Assembly: GCA_937891765.1 (NCBI GenBank)
Contig: CALAGQ010000006.1
Span: 1-59,413 of the forward strand
From: an uncultured Nitrospina sp.
Lineage (GTDB): Bacteria; Nitrospinota; Nitrospinia; Nitrospinales; VA-1
DNA length: 59,413 bases
Direction of reading: 5' to 3'
In this document: positions 26,029 to 34,293 of the stretch, in pieces
Layout: each line of letters opens with the position of its first letter
Position numbering within the stretch: the stretch's first letter is position 1
Program-made: the position numbers and the translations under genes
Notes under the pieces: model-generated
Seen by the model: only the letters and a program-made list of their open reading frames with translations
Databases searched by the model: none
What the model was told of the DNA's origin: nothing

Positions 26029-28239
26029 TCAACTGGCGGCTTTTTCCATGTGAGCCGTGGCTCTAATTTTTAATGAGCGCACGATATAATTATTCAGCCA
26101 AGGTATCTGTAATATTTCTTTTCGGCCGCTGGGGATGTAAACCTTAAGAAAATCCAATTTTTCAACCCTTTCCGGGCTCAGTTGGGGGCTCAGGTCGGTG
26201 ATACATCGGGGCATACAATTCAGCCCCGCATAGGTTTTGCAGAAAAGTTCACCCCATGAGGTCAAATAAATAGTTGTGACGATTCTTGCCCGCTCGATTC
26301 GTTTATTGATAAATTGATTCAATTCATCGTTATTTTTGCAATCATTTATATTCCCCATAGTGATTTCTGGTGGTGGGGGGTTGCCAAAGTCCAGTAGTAA
26401 AAATAATTGGGTGATTTTAGCATCGCCCAACAGATCTTCATTTGAGAGTGCCGCGATGTTGACGGACTCGATGAAGTCTTTGAGTATTTTGAGTAGAGAA
26501 ATCAGGTCATTTTCCTTGATGGCTTCTCCCTCGGCTCTCAACAAAACCTGGGTGTTTTCGCTATAGAGATTATTGAAAACGGTAAATGCCAAAAGAAATG
26601 GCAGGGTTGCCGATTTCCTGATGATATTATCCTTGTCAATTTGCTCCAGATAAGCTCGGGTCTTGCCTCGGACCAGGAACCACTCTGGTTTATCAGTTCT
26701 ACTTTTTTGTTCCAAAATGAAAGTGAGTTCATTTTCAGCGGTTTTACCATCTACCAAAGCACCCAGGTTATCGACTTTATTGGGGGCGGCTCTGTAAAAA
26801 CTGAAAAGTTTTCTACCCAAAAGATGGGTGTCTTTCTCAGTGATCAAACTTTCACTGGGATCAAGGGTCTTGTTCTTTTCAGAAATATTTTTATAGGATG
26901 CCATCAAAATTTTATTGATGCGGTTTCCCAAGTCTACCTTGTGCATCATCTGCCAGCTGGAGTACTGATTCAGCCGATCAATTTTTTCCGGGCTCCAACC
27001 CCATTCCTTCAGCATTTTAATCAGGGTGCTTTTTCGCCAACTATCCGAGCCCTTTTCATACTCCTCGACAGTGACTTGCGTGCCCACCTTTAAATAGAAT
27101 GCGTGTCTCAGTGCATCTACTTCTTCCTCTCCCTTTGATTCAGTAAAAAACTTTTGTACCCGCTCAAACATTCCGAGATAGGGGTCTATATCAAGATAGG
27201 GGACATCATCAAAGTATTTATCTTTAATTTGATGGCATAGTAGATTCGATTTGGTGTCGCCAAACATATATTCTTCCAAGACCCCCATTTTCATGAGTGT
27301 CTTAAAAGGAGATTTGAAAGATTTGATCAGAGCCCATATCGACCCACCAAAAAATTCTCCGTCGGAGATATCATCAACATTGCCCATGTCGATGAATTCT
27401 TCTTTTCTGAGCAGGGTTTTTCCCGACGTCAGCTTTTCATACAACTCGTAATAGCGGTCGTCATCGCAATCCACCGGGGAAATGAGCCAGAAGGGGACTT
27501 TCCCGGTGACAATGATCATGGTTCGATACATTTCCTCTTTCAGGAGTTTTGCCAGTGCGGACCCTGTGCTTTCACTGTCACTTTCACCAAAGATATTATT
27601 TTTAACTTCTTCATAATCATTGATGAAAAAATGGGTTTCCAATTTGTAATTGTCCCAGGTCCATGTCTCTATCAAGTTCAGTTTTTTCTGGAACAGCTTC
27701 ATGCTTTCTTCGGTGAAATCATTTTTGTCCACCAGCAGGGTATAGTCAAGATCGGACTTTACGGTCTGGGCAATAGAACCGACACTGCCCATGAGTAGCG
27801 CGGTGTGGATGACTGGATTCAGATCCGGATTCCTGCGGATGATGATGTCCGGAAACAATTTTTCGGCAGCAATCTGGGCTTCCTTGTCGAGTCTGAAGTT
27901 ATGGATGCCGCAGGGCGGATCGCCCTCAAAATAGCCGGGCAAGCCCTCTTGGTGTACGTGAAGCAAGCGTGGGACAACCAGAAAAATTAGGCGGTCAATT
28001 TCAGAAAGGGTGATCAGGTTTCGATCTATTTTAAAGCGATTAAATCTTAAAAAGTCTTGCCGGTTAGAAAAAAGCATTTCCTCATCCGACTTAATGAGTA
28101 CTTTTCGAGCCCTTTTAATGGCCTCTTCCGAGGGTTGTGGGAGGGGCTTTTCCACAGGGAGCTCTTCTAAAACAGGGCTCTCTGGCACAGAGTTTTCAGG
28201 TTCCGTTGGGTCGTTGGCAGTTGTTTCTGCTGATTCCAT
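26029..28239 (-). CDS. class I adenylate cyclase-like nucleotidyltransferase
   Basis: This 736-residue soluble protein has the class I cyclase (CyaA-type) catalytic signature GSVGS (151-155) followed by SDLDYTLLV, with acidic residues D163 and D165. This is the pol-beta-like nucleotidyltransferase centre. Downstream are blocks such as LETHFFINDYEEVKNNIFG, VPFWLISPVD, LLRKEEFIDMGNV and FFGGSIWALIKSFKSPFK, which follow the order in proteobacterial CyaA. A proline-rich N-terminal tail (1-40) is extra. cAMP synthesis is therefore likely but unproven. It lies between motB and motA in one direction, with gaps of 122 and 35 bases. Confidence 0.82.
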   Translation of the reverse strand: MESAETTANDPTEPENSVPESPVLEELPVEKPLPQPSEEAIKRARKVLIKSDEEMLFSNRQDFLRFNRFKIDRNLITLSEIDRLIFLVVPRLLHVHQEGLPGYFEGDPPCGIHNFRLDKEAQIAAEKLFPDIIIRRNPDLNPVIHTALLMGSVGSIAQTVKSDLDYTLLVDKNDFTEESMKLFQKKLNLIETWTWDNYKLETHFFINDYEEVKNNIFGESDSESTGSALAKLLKEEMYRTMIIVTGKVPFWLISPVDCDDDRYYELYEKLTSGKTLLRKEEFIDMGNVDDISDGEFFGGSIWALIKSFKSPFKTLMKMGVLEEYMFGDTKSNLLCHQIKDKYFDDVPYLDIDPYLGMFERVQKFFTESKGEEEVDALRHAFYLKVGTQVTVEEYEKGSDSWRKSTLIKMLKEWGWSPEKIDRLNQYSSWQMMHKVDLGNRINKILMASYKNISEKNKTLDPSESLITEKDTHLLGRKLFSFYRAAPNKVDNLGALVDGKTAENELTFILEQKSRTDKPEWFLVRGKTRAYLEQIDKDNIIRKSATLPFLLAFTVFNNLYSENTQVLLRAEGEAIKENDLISLLKILKDFIESVNIAALSNEDLLGDAKITQLFLLLDFGNPPPPEITMGNINDCKNNDELNQFINKRIERARIVTTIYLTSWGELFCKTYAGLNCMPRCITDLSPQLSPERVEKLDFLKVYIPSGRKEILQIPWLNNYIVRSLKIRATAHMEKAAS

Positions 28240-28361
28240 AACTAAGTATCGTTGGTTTTATGATTTATTAGTAATTTTACTCTAAAAACTGCTAAAAAAC
28301 TTCCTCAATAAATATTGGCTTCCTGTTGCCGCCAATGGCTATTCCTCCTATTTTTTCAAGC

Positions 28362-29918
28362 TTAAGGTATAGAACTCACGCCATCTTTTTTAGCTCCCGT
28401 AGTCGTTGTCTTTGATTGTTTGGCTTCATCTTTAGCAACTTCAAGTGCCTTCAATATTTTAATTTCGACCCGCCGGTTGGCGGCACGGTTATCGTCGTTG
28501 ACGTTGTCTTTAAGAGGGCGGAATTCCCCATAACCTGTTACGACAATTCGTTCAGGGGGGAACCGCATTTTTTCTATAATAAATCGGGCTACTTTTGAAG
28601 CTCTGGCGGCCGAAAGTTCCCAGTTAGAAGGATACTTGGCGCTCTGCATGGGAACGTTATCGGTGTGACCATCAATCATTACCTGCTTGACACCTTCCTT
28701 CATGTCTTCCTCGATAGTGGAAATGATTAGGTCTTCCGCGCCTTGACTGAAGAAGGCTTCTCCTGGATCGAAAAGATCTGAGGTCGGCAAGCGATGGAGG
28801 ATGGTTCGCGTATCACTTCTTGCAAGACTTTCCGCGTCTACATTGTCTTTAACCAATTCTCTTACTCGCTCCAGCATTTTCATTTCCGCCTTGCTTAGAC
28901 GGACGTTTACGCTTTCGATACGCATTCTTTTTGTCTGGAATGATGAGAGTGCCTCGGCAAACCTGTTTTCGTCCAGTTTGGAAACGCTGTACATCAAAAC
29001 GAAGACCACCAGAATAAGCGTGATCATGTCAGAATAAGTTATGAGGAAATTTTCGAGACCTCCAGAGAATTCCGACGTCTGCGCTGAACGGCCTTCAACA
29101 GGGCGGAAATCACCGCTATCACCGCCCCCCTTCGCCCCACGACCTTTTTCGTCCTCCATCAGAGTGATTTTCATATCCATCTCGGCATTATCTTCTTTGA
29201 GCATTTCCATCTCAACGACCATTTTGCGGCGATCTTTTTCCAGATCCTCGACTTCCTCCTTCAATTCCTGAATGATTTCAGAGGGCAGCATGCCGTCTTC
29301 ACCTGCATCCATACCGCCATAAAGCATATCTTCATATTTTTTGATGAGCGTGTCTTTTTCTTTCACAATATCTTCTGTGACGGCGCCCGATGACATAGAA
29401 GTCTTTTTAGCTTTGACCAATTCGCCCTTAAGCTCTTCAATCTTCTTTTTCAGGTTGTCGCTAGTTCCGGTGTCCTGTCGAAGGCGTTTTAACTCCTTCA
29501 TCAAAACGTCCCGTTCCCGTGAAAACTTTTTATTGGTCCCTTTTTCTTTCTCAGTGCGCTCCCGGAGAAGTTCGATCTGGGTAGAAAGCTTGGTCACTCT
29601 TCCCTTCATCTTTGCATCCATTTTGGCCTCTATGCGCGCCTCGACCTCCGCTTCCTCTTCTTTCTTTTCCTTTTGACCTGCTGCTAATCCGACATTCTTT
29701 GCAAGACGGGTGGCCTCAGTCTCGCTTTTTGCCGCGGCAACGGCTTCCTCGGATTGTTTGACAACCTTTTTGAGGTTTTCCACCTCACCTTGATTAAAGG
29801 TGATCAGATCTTTGATTTTTTTTTTGTGTTTCCCGTTTTCTTCAGTGGCCTTGCGCAACTCGACCGCCTTTATCTTGAGTTGCTCTTTGAGCAATTGCAG
29901 GGATTCCATATTTTTCAT
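28362..29918 (-). CDS. motB: MotB-type stator protein with ~290-residue cytoplasmic coiled coil
   Basis: This 518-residue protein starts with a long, highly charged coiled coil (residues 1-260) and a glycine-rich hinge. A single membrane segment (291-312) carries ENFLITYSDMITL, with D297 at the place of the proton-binding aspartate of MotB. A plug-like linker is followed by an OmpA/MotB peptidoglycan-binding domain (about 385-500), with IDGHTDNVP and NRRVEIKIL. Typical MotB proteins have only about 25 cytoplasmic residues. An AGAGG site 6 bases before the ATG supports this early start. It is the first gene of the operon. Confidence 0.88.
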   Translation of the reverse strand: MKNMESLQLLKEQLKIKAVELRKATEENGKHKKKIKDLITFNQGEVENLKKVVKQSEEAVAAAKSETEATRLAKNVGLAAGQKEKKEEEAEVEARIEAKMDAKMKGRVTKLSTQIELLRERTEKEKGTNKKFSRERDVLMKELKRLRQDTGTSDNLKKKIEELKGELVKAKKTSMSSGAVTEDIVKEKDTLIKKYEDMLYGGMDAGEDGMLPSEIIQELKEEVEDLEKDRRKMVVEMEMLKEDNAEMDMKITLMEDEKGRGAKGGGDSGDFRPVEGRSAQTSEFSGGLENFLITYSDMITLILVVFVLMYSVSKLDENRFAEALSSFQTKRMRIESVNVRLSKAEMKMLERVRELVKDNVDAESLARSDTRTILHRLPTSDLFDPGEAFFSQGAEDLIISTIEEDMKEGVKQVMIDGHTDNVPMQSAKYPSNWELSAARASKVARFIIEKMRFPPERIVVTGYGEFRPLKDNVNDDNRAANRRVEIKILKALEVAKDEAKQSKTTTTGAKKDGVSSIP

Positions 29919-30220
29919 AAATTAGCCTCTTGGTTCCTCTGCATATCGGTAAAAAAGCTATAAAAGGTTATATAAAAACAAGAATTTGTAGGTATTGCGC
30001 TGAGTTGAAATCATACTCCTGTAAGTTAATTTTATTGAATGATGTTACCAGATGTCAATTGCCCATACTGGCAAAATCAGCTCTTGCTCCTAAGTAAAAT
30101 ACCTGAAACTCCCTGGTGTTAGTGATATAAGGTGTTTGAGGCGTAAAGATGCAGTCCGGCTCAGATTTGATGTTATTTGTTAGGGGTATATTGTTAAGTA
30201 GTTGCTATGCATAGATAATT
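29919..30220. other. divergent intergenic region motB / ampG-like
   Basis: This region separates the divergent motB and MFS genes and must contain both promoters. It is AT-rich near motB. A TTGTTA-17-GATAAT pair (30191-30219) ends directly at the ATG of the MFS gene and would give a leaderless message, so it is not claimed. No gene was seen. Confidence 0.4.
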
Positions 30221-31462
30221 ATGGATTCTATTTTAAATCGCAGGGTTGCGGCTGTTTTGTTTTTGGGGTTTTCCTCGGGCCTACCCTTGGCATTATCTGG
30301 GGGTACCTTGCAGGCCTGGTTGACGGTGGAAGGGGTCGATATCAAGACCATTGGCCTGTTCACTTTGGTGGGTTTGCCGTATACCTTGAAGTTTCTCTGG
30401 TCTCCCTTGCTTGACCGATTTACGGTTCCTTTATTTGGGCGAAGACGTGGCTGGATTTTGGTATTTCAAGCCTTATTGCTTATCTTGATTTTTGCTATGA
30501 GCTTGGCGTCTCCTGTCAAGGCACCCTGGGTCCTTGCTTTTCTTGCTTTCGGTTTGGCTTTTGCTTCGTCTTCCCAGGATATTGTTGTTGATGCTTACCG
30601 GACAGAAGTACTGAGGGAGAAGGAGCGGGGGTTGGGGGCGGCGGTTTCGGTAACCGGGTACCGAATTGCTATGCTTGTTTCTGGAGCACTGGCTTTGATC
30701 CTGTCAGAAGTTTTAGGATGGCGTTCAACCTATATGATTATGGCCGGACTGATGGTTGTGGGCATGACGGCAGTCTGGCTGGGCCCTGAGCCTGAAGACC
30801 CAGGGACTCCACCGAGGTCAATGAGGGAGGCGGTTAGCGGGCCTTTGGTCGAATTCTTCTCCAGGGATGGCGCTTGGATGATGCTGGCTCTGATCGTTCT
30901 CTATAAACTGGGAGATGCTTTTGCGGGCAGCTTGACTACAAGCTTTTTAATTCGTGGTGTAGGATTTTCTGTGGGAGAAGTGGGGGCTATCAACAAAGGT
31001 ATGGGGCTTGCGGCAACGATAGTGGGAGCTTTGTTTGGCGGTGCTCTCATGACCCGCCTGGGTCTTTATCGTTCTCTTTTACTTTTTGGAGTTTTGCAGG
31101 CTGTCTCTAATTTGTCATTCATGATTTTGTCCATAGTTGGGAAGAGTTATGCCATGTTGGTTTTCACTATCGCTTTTGAAAACCTGGCGGGTGGGATGGG
31201 AACCGCGGCTTTCGTAGCATTCCTGATGGCGTTGTGTAACCATAATTTTACCGCAACGCAATTCGCCCTGTTGTCGGCGCTAGCCTCCCTGGGGCGGGTG
31301 TTTGTCGGACCTGTATCGGGTGTTCTGGTGGATGAGTTTGGCTGGCTCCTGTTTTTTCTGGTAACATTTTTAGCCGCGATACCGGGGCTGGTTCTTTTGT
31401 GGAAAATGCGTGAAAACGTTGAGTCCCTGGAAAAGGGAGATGACAGCAAGGCTATTGTGTGA
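30221..31462 (+). CDS. AmpG-like MFS permease
   Basis: This 413-residue, 12-helix major facilitator resembles muropeptide permease AmpG. It opens with GFSSGLPLALSGGTLQAWL, has the loop motif SPLLDRF...RRRGW and the QDIVVDAYRTE segment characteristic of AmpG. It probably imports anhydro-muropeptides for wall recycling, or a related solute. The stop overlaps the start of the next gene by one base (TGATG), so the two are translationally coupled. Confidence 0.85.
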   Translation: MDSILNRRVAAVLFLGFSSGLPLALSGGTLQAWLTVEGVDIKTIGLFTLVGLPYTLKFLWSPLLDRFTVPLFGRRRGWILVFQALLLILIFAMSLASPVKAPWVLAFLAFGLAFASSSQDIVVDAYRTEVLREKERGLGAAVSVTGYRIAMLVSGALALILSEVLGWRSTYMIMAGLMVVGMTAVWLGPEPEDPGTPPRSMREAVSGPLVEFFSRDGAWMMLALIVLYKLGDAFAGSLTTSFLIRGVGFSVGEVGAINKGMGLAATIVGALFGGALMTRLGLYRSLLLFGVLQAVSNLSFMILSIVGKSYAMLVFTIAFENLAGGMGTAAFVAFLMALCNHNFTATQFALLSALASLGRVFVGPVSGVLVDEFGWLLFFLVTFLAAIPGLVLLWKMRENVESLEKGDDSKAIV

Positions 31463-32124
31463 TGACAGAATTCATTTATCTGCACGGATTTGCTTCGGGA
31501 CCAGGTTCTCAAAAAGCCTGCATATTCAAAGATCGTTTCGAAAGAGCCCGGCTGCCTCTCACGATTCCAGACCTGCAACAGGGTGATTTTGAAAACTTGA
31601 CCCTGACAAAGCAGATTACACTGATTCAAAGTATTATTGATAAGAAACCCGGCTCGCGCTTTGGCTTGATAGGCAGTAGCATGGGGGCTTATACCGCGGC
31701 ACTGACTTCAGAAACCCGAAAAGAAATAAAGGCCCTTTACCTGATGGCTCCCGGTTTTAATTTTCTCAATCGTTGGATGGAAAACATGGGCTGGGATAAG
31801 AATCGCCTTGAATCAATTCAGGACTTGATCCGGGTCTTTCATTATAGTTACAATGCCGAGGTCGATCTAAATACTAATTTATTTCGTGATGCGATGTACT
31901 GGGACTCCCTGCCACTAACCTGCGATATCCCAACTCGTTTAGTTCATGGACTGCATGATGAAACGGTCGATATTCAGGAGTCCAGAGATTTCGCCAGATC
32001 GCGCCCCGGGTGCCAGTTAAAAGAACTGGATTCTGACCATGGCCTTTTGTCATGCATTGATTGGATCGTTGAGGACTGTATGGAATTTTTCCGGTCGAAG
32101 AGCTTGATGGATGGCAATTTGTAG
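31462..32124 (+). CDS. YqiA-like alpha/beta hydrolase
   Basis: This 220-residue esterase-like protein begins FIYLHGFASGPGSQKA. The nucleophile elbow is GLIGSSMGAYTA and a late DSDHGL supplies the likely histidine. A DETVD segment in the HGLHDETV context supplies the acid. This is the UPF0227/YqiA esterase layout. The ATG at 31462 is chosen over the GTG one codon earlier because it forms the usual TGATG overlap with the permease gene. Substrate unknown. Confidence 0.82.
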   Translation: MTEFIYLHGFASGPGSQKACIFKDRFERARLPLTIPDLQQGDFENLTLTKQITLIQSIIDKKPGSRFGLIGSSMGAYTAALTSETRKEIKALYLMAPGFNFLNRWMENMGWDKNRLESIQDLIRVFHYSYNAEVDLNTNLFRDAMYWDSLPLTCDIPTRLVHGLHDETVDIQESRDFARSRPGCQLKELDSDHGLLSCIDWIVEDCMEFFRSKSLMDGNL

Positions 32125-32155
32125 AAATGGCTAAACTTTTGAGCTCAGGTAATAG

Positions 32156-32851
32156 ATGACTCACCGAATCCTTTTGGTCGATGATGATGAAGAGCTTCTA
32201 GCGGCCTTGGAATTAAAACTCGGCAAAGAAGGCTACCAGATAGATACGGCTCCTGATGGTGAGGTGGCTCTCGAAAAAATAAGGGCCAGTTTGCCGGATC
32301 TCTTAATTCTGGATGTGAACATGCCCAAGATGAATGGAATGGATGTTTGCAAGGCCCTCCGATCCGATGATAAAACTCGCGACCTCGCGATTATCATGCT
32401 TACTGCCCGGGATGATGAAGTGGATCGGATTTTGGGTTTGGAGTTTGGTGCCGACGATTATGTGACCAAACCTTATAATCCCAGGGAATTAATACTGAGG
32501 GTCAAGGGCTTGCTAAAACGCATTTTTCATTTCCAGGATAATCCCGGGGTTTCTGAGCATATTGAGGTTGGGCCGTTATCCATTGACTTGGGCAGGCATG
32601 AGGTCAAGGTTGAGGGGGAAGTGGTCGAGTTAACGTTGACGGAGTTTAAACTACTCTCTTACCTGATTCAAAATCCGGGCAGAATAAAAACCCGGGATTT
32701 TCTTCTGGAGCAAATCTGGGAATACAGCGATGGGGTATTTTCCCGAACCATTGACACACATATCCAGAGGTTACGTTCCAAATTAAAAAAAGCGGGAAAG
32801 TACATCAAAACCGTTCGCGGTGTAGGCTATCGCTTTGAAAAGTGTGACTGA
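32156..32851 (+). CDS. OmpR/PhoB-family response regulator
   Basis: This 231-residue protein has a receiver domain (1-120) with phospho-acceptor D53 in LLILDVNMPKMNG, acidic DDD (9-11) and lysine in TKPYNP. A winged-helix DNA-binding domain follows (about 135-230), ending TVRGVGYRF. No histidine kinase gene is adjacent, so it is an orphan regulator here. It lies 31 bases after the hydrolase gene in the same direction and may be cotranscribed. Confidence 0.93.
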   Translation: MTHRILLVDDDEELLAALELKLGKEGYQIDTAPDGEVALEKIRASLPDLLILDVNMPKMNGMDVCKALRSDDKTRDLAIIMLTARDDEVDRILGLEFGADDYVTKPYNPRELILRVKGLLKRIFHFQDNPGVSEHIEVGPLSIDLGRHEVKVEGEVVELTLTEFKLLSYLIQNPGRIKTRDFLLEQIWEYSDGVFSRTIDTHIQRLRSKLKKAGKYIKTVRGVGYRFEKCD

Positions 32852-33089
32852 TCGCCGCTGCTGCCGTTAAGCCATCTCCAGCTTGGCGGTTGATTTTCCC
32901 TGCCTTAAGTCCCTCCTTGACTTACCCTTCACCGTAACAATTTCGTAAATAAAAGTGACGGGACTGTAACATCTTCTTGATTTTTCGTTAACACAATATC
33001 CCTATGATGATCCTAGGTTGTTAATGCGAACCGATATCGCTTTACGATCTTTCAACCAGGCGGGATCATCTTTATGGGGGATTGTTTGA

Positions 33090-33500
33090 ATGAATAGTCA
33101 AATCGAAAATCAGAAAACCACCGGAAAACGATTGAGAGCATGGAGAAAGTCCATCCCCTTAAAGCTGATGGAACTATCTCACTTGATCAAGGTTTCACAG
33201 GGTTCGCTTTCTGATTTGGAAAACGACAAGTCTTTGCCTTCGGCGACCACCTTGGCGAACTTATCCATCTACACGGATCTAAATATTTATTGGCTGTTAA
33301 ATGGTCGCGGTCCGGTAAACAGGAAGTTGGTTCCTGGAATTGACAAGTCGACAGAACAGTCCGATCTTTATGAAGACTTTATGTTTATGATGCAGGATAG
33401 AAAATTAAAAGGGGTGGTAGAAAAGGTGATTGCGATTTATAAGAGCGGAGATGCCAAGAAAAAAGCCCAGTTCCATGGGTTTCTCTCTGCGTTAAGCTGA
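33090..33500 (+). CDS. XRE-family transcriptional regulator
   Basis: This 136-residue protein has an N-terminal helix-turn-helix (about 10-68): GKRLRAWRKSIPLKLMELS, then VSQGSLSDLENDKSLPSATT, the XRE/Cro type. The C-terminal helical part (90-136) may dimerise. Target and ligand are unknown. It is not next to phage genes. A GGGGG-containing ribosome site stands about 10 bases before the ATG. Confidence 0.85.
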   Translation: MNSQIENQKTTGKRLRAWRKSIPLKLMELSHLIKVSQGSLSDLENDKSLPSATTLANLSIYTDLNIYWLLNGRGPVNRKLVPGIDKSTEQSDLYEDFMFMMQDRKLKGVVEKVIAIYKSGDAKKKAQFHGFLSALS

Positions 33501-33507
33501 AAAAGGA

Positions 33508-34293
33508 CTAAAGTCCAGGCTTCAGCATTTCTTCAAACATTAGGTTATCCAAAAACTCATCCAAATCGGTGTATTCGTTAGAAATCATTTTCGCGCGTCC
33601 CTCAGCCGAGTCATCAATTTTTTTAAGTCCGGCTGAGACTATCCGATCCCTCATTTTCGCAACTCTGCGGATTTCATGGTCTTCCAGATTTTTATTTATC
33701 GTCTGAAACTCTTTGACTTTGGCAGCGATATTTTCCCGCATCACCGCTTTCTCTTGCGACTGAATTTCCTCTATACGGTCTCTTTGTTTTCCTACAAGGA
33801 ACCCCACCACAATATCTTCAATTTTCTTTTGCTTCTGGTAGCCTTTCAGCAAGGTTTCCACGATTTCCTGTTTTTTGGATTCGGTGAGGGTTATGTCGTG
33901 GAGAAAAGCCCGCTTTAGCACAGCCCTTTCAGCTCGGGGTTTGCCCCAGCGATGTTCATTTCCTTCATCAACCTTTATGGTCATGACCCCGTTTTTAATT
34001 CTAAGGATAGAATAGGCACCAATAGAGGGATACCCATGATAATTATAGTTGGCTTTTAGTTCGCTTACAGCCAGGTCCATGATTTCCGGAGTCATGTTGA
34101 GTCCATTTCCCAAATCAAGATAGTTATCCACATCATAAGAGTCGATGAGGGTATTTCCAACAACCCGGATTTTTTTCACAAAGGGTCTGGAGTTTCCAGC
34201 TGCAGATATTTCCGGTGCCATAAAAAAAAGAGCCGAAAATAAAAGTGCCAACAACAAATTGCCTTGGGAATGAAAAGTGCGGTCTGATTTCAT
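33508..34293 (-). CDS. exported POTRA-domain protein
   Basis: This 261-residue protein has a signal peptide (about 1-31). A POTRA_2-like domain (38-115) follows: KKIRVVGNTLIDSYDVDNYL, then GYPSIGAYSILRIKNGVMTIKVDEG. The rest is a long helical region rich in charged residues. In two-partner secretion and ShlB transporters this domain sits before an outer-membrane barrel, but no barrel is present, so it is a free periplasmic POTRA protein. It overlaps the upstream molybdoenzyme gene by four bases (ATGA). Confidence 0.72.
   Translation of the reverse strand: MKSDRTFHSQGNLLLALLFSALFFMAPEISAAGNSRPFVKKIRVVGNTLIDSYDVDNYLDLGNGLNMTPEIMDLAVSELKANYNYHGYPSIGAYSILRIKNGVMTIKVDEGNEHRWGKPRAERAVLKRAFLHDITLTESKKQEIVETLLKGYQKQKKIEDIVVGFLVGKQRDRIEEIQSQEKAVMRENIAAKVKEFQTINKNLEDHEIRRVAKMRDRIVSAGLKKIDDSAEGRAKMISNEYTDLDEFLDNLMFEEMLKPGL

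Noticed and set aside
30191..30219. TTGTTA-17-GATAAT promoter for the AmpG-like gene
   Set aside because: The -10 would end one base before the ATG, putting the start of transcription inside the gene.
31462..33500. Phosphate or two-component operon
   Set aside because: No kinase, phosphatase or pst genes are present, and the neighbours have unrelated functions.
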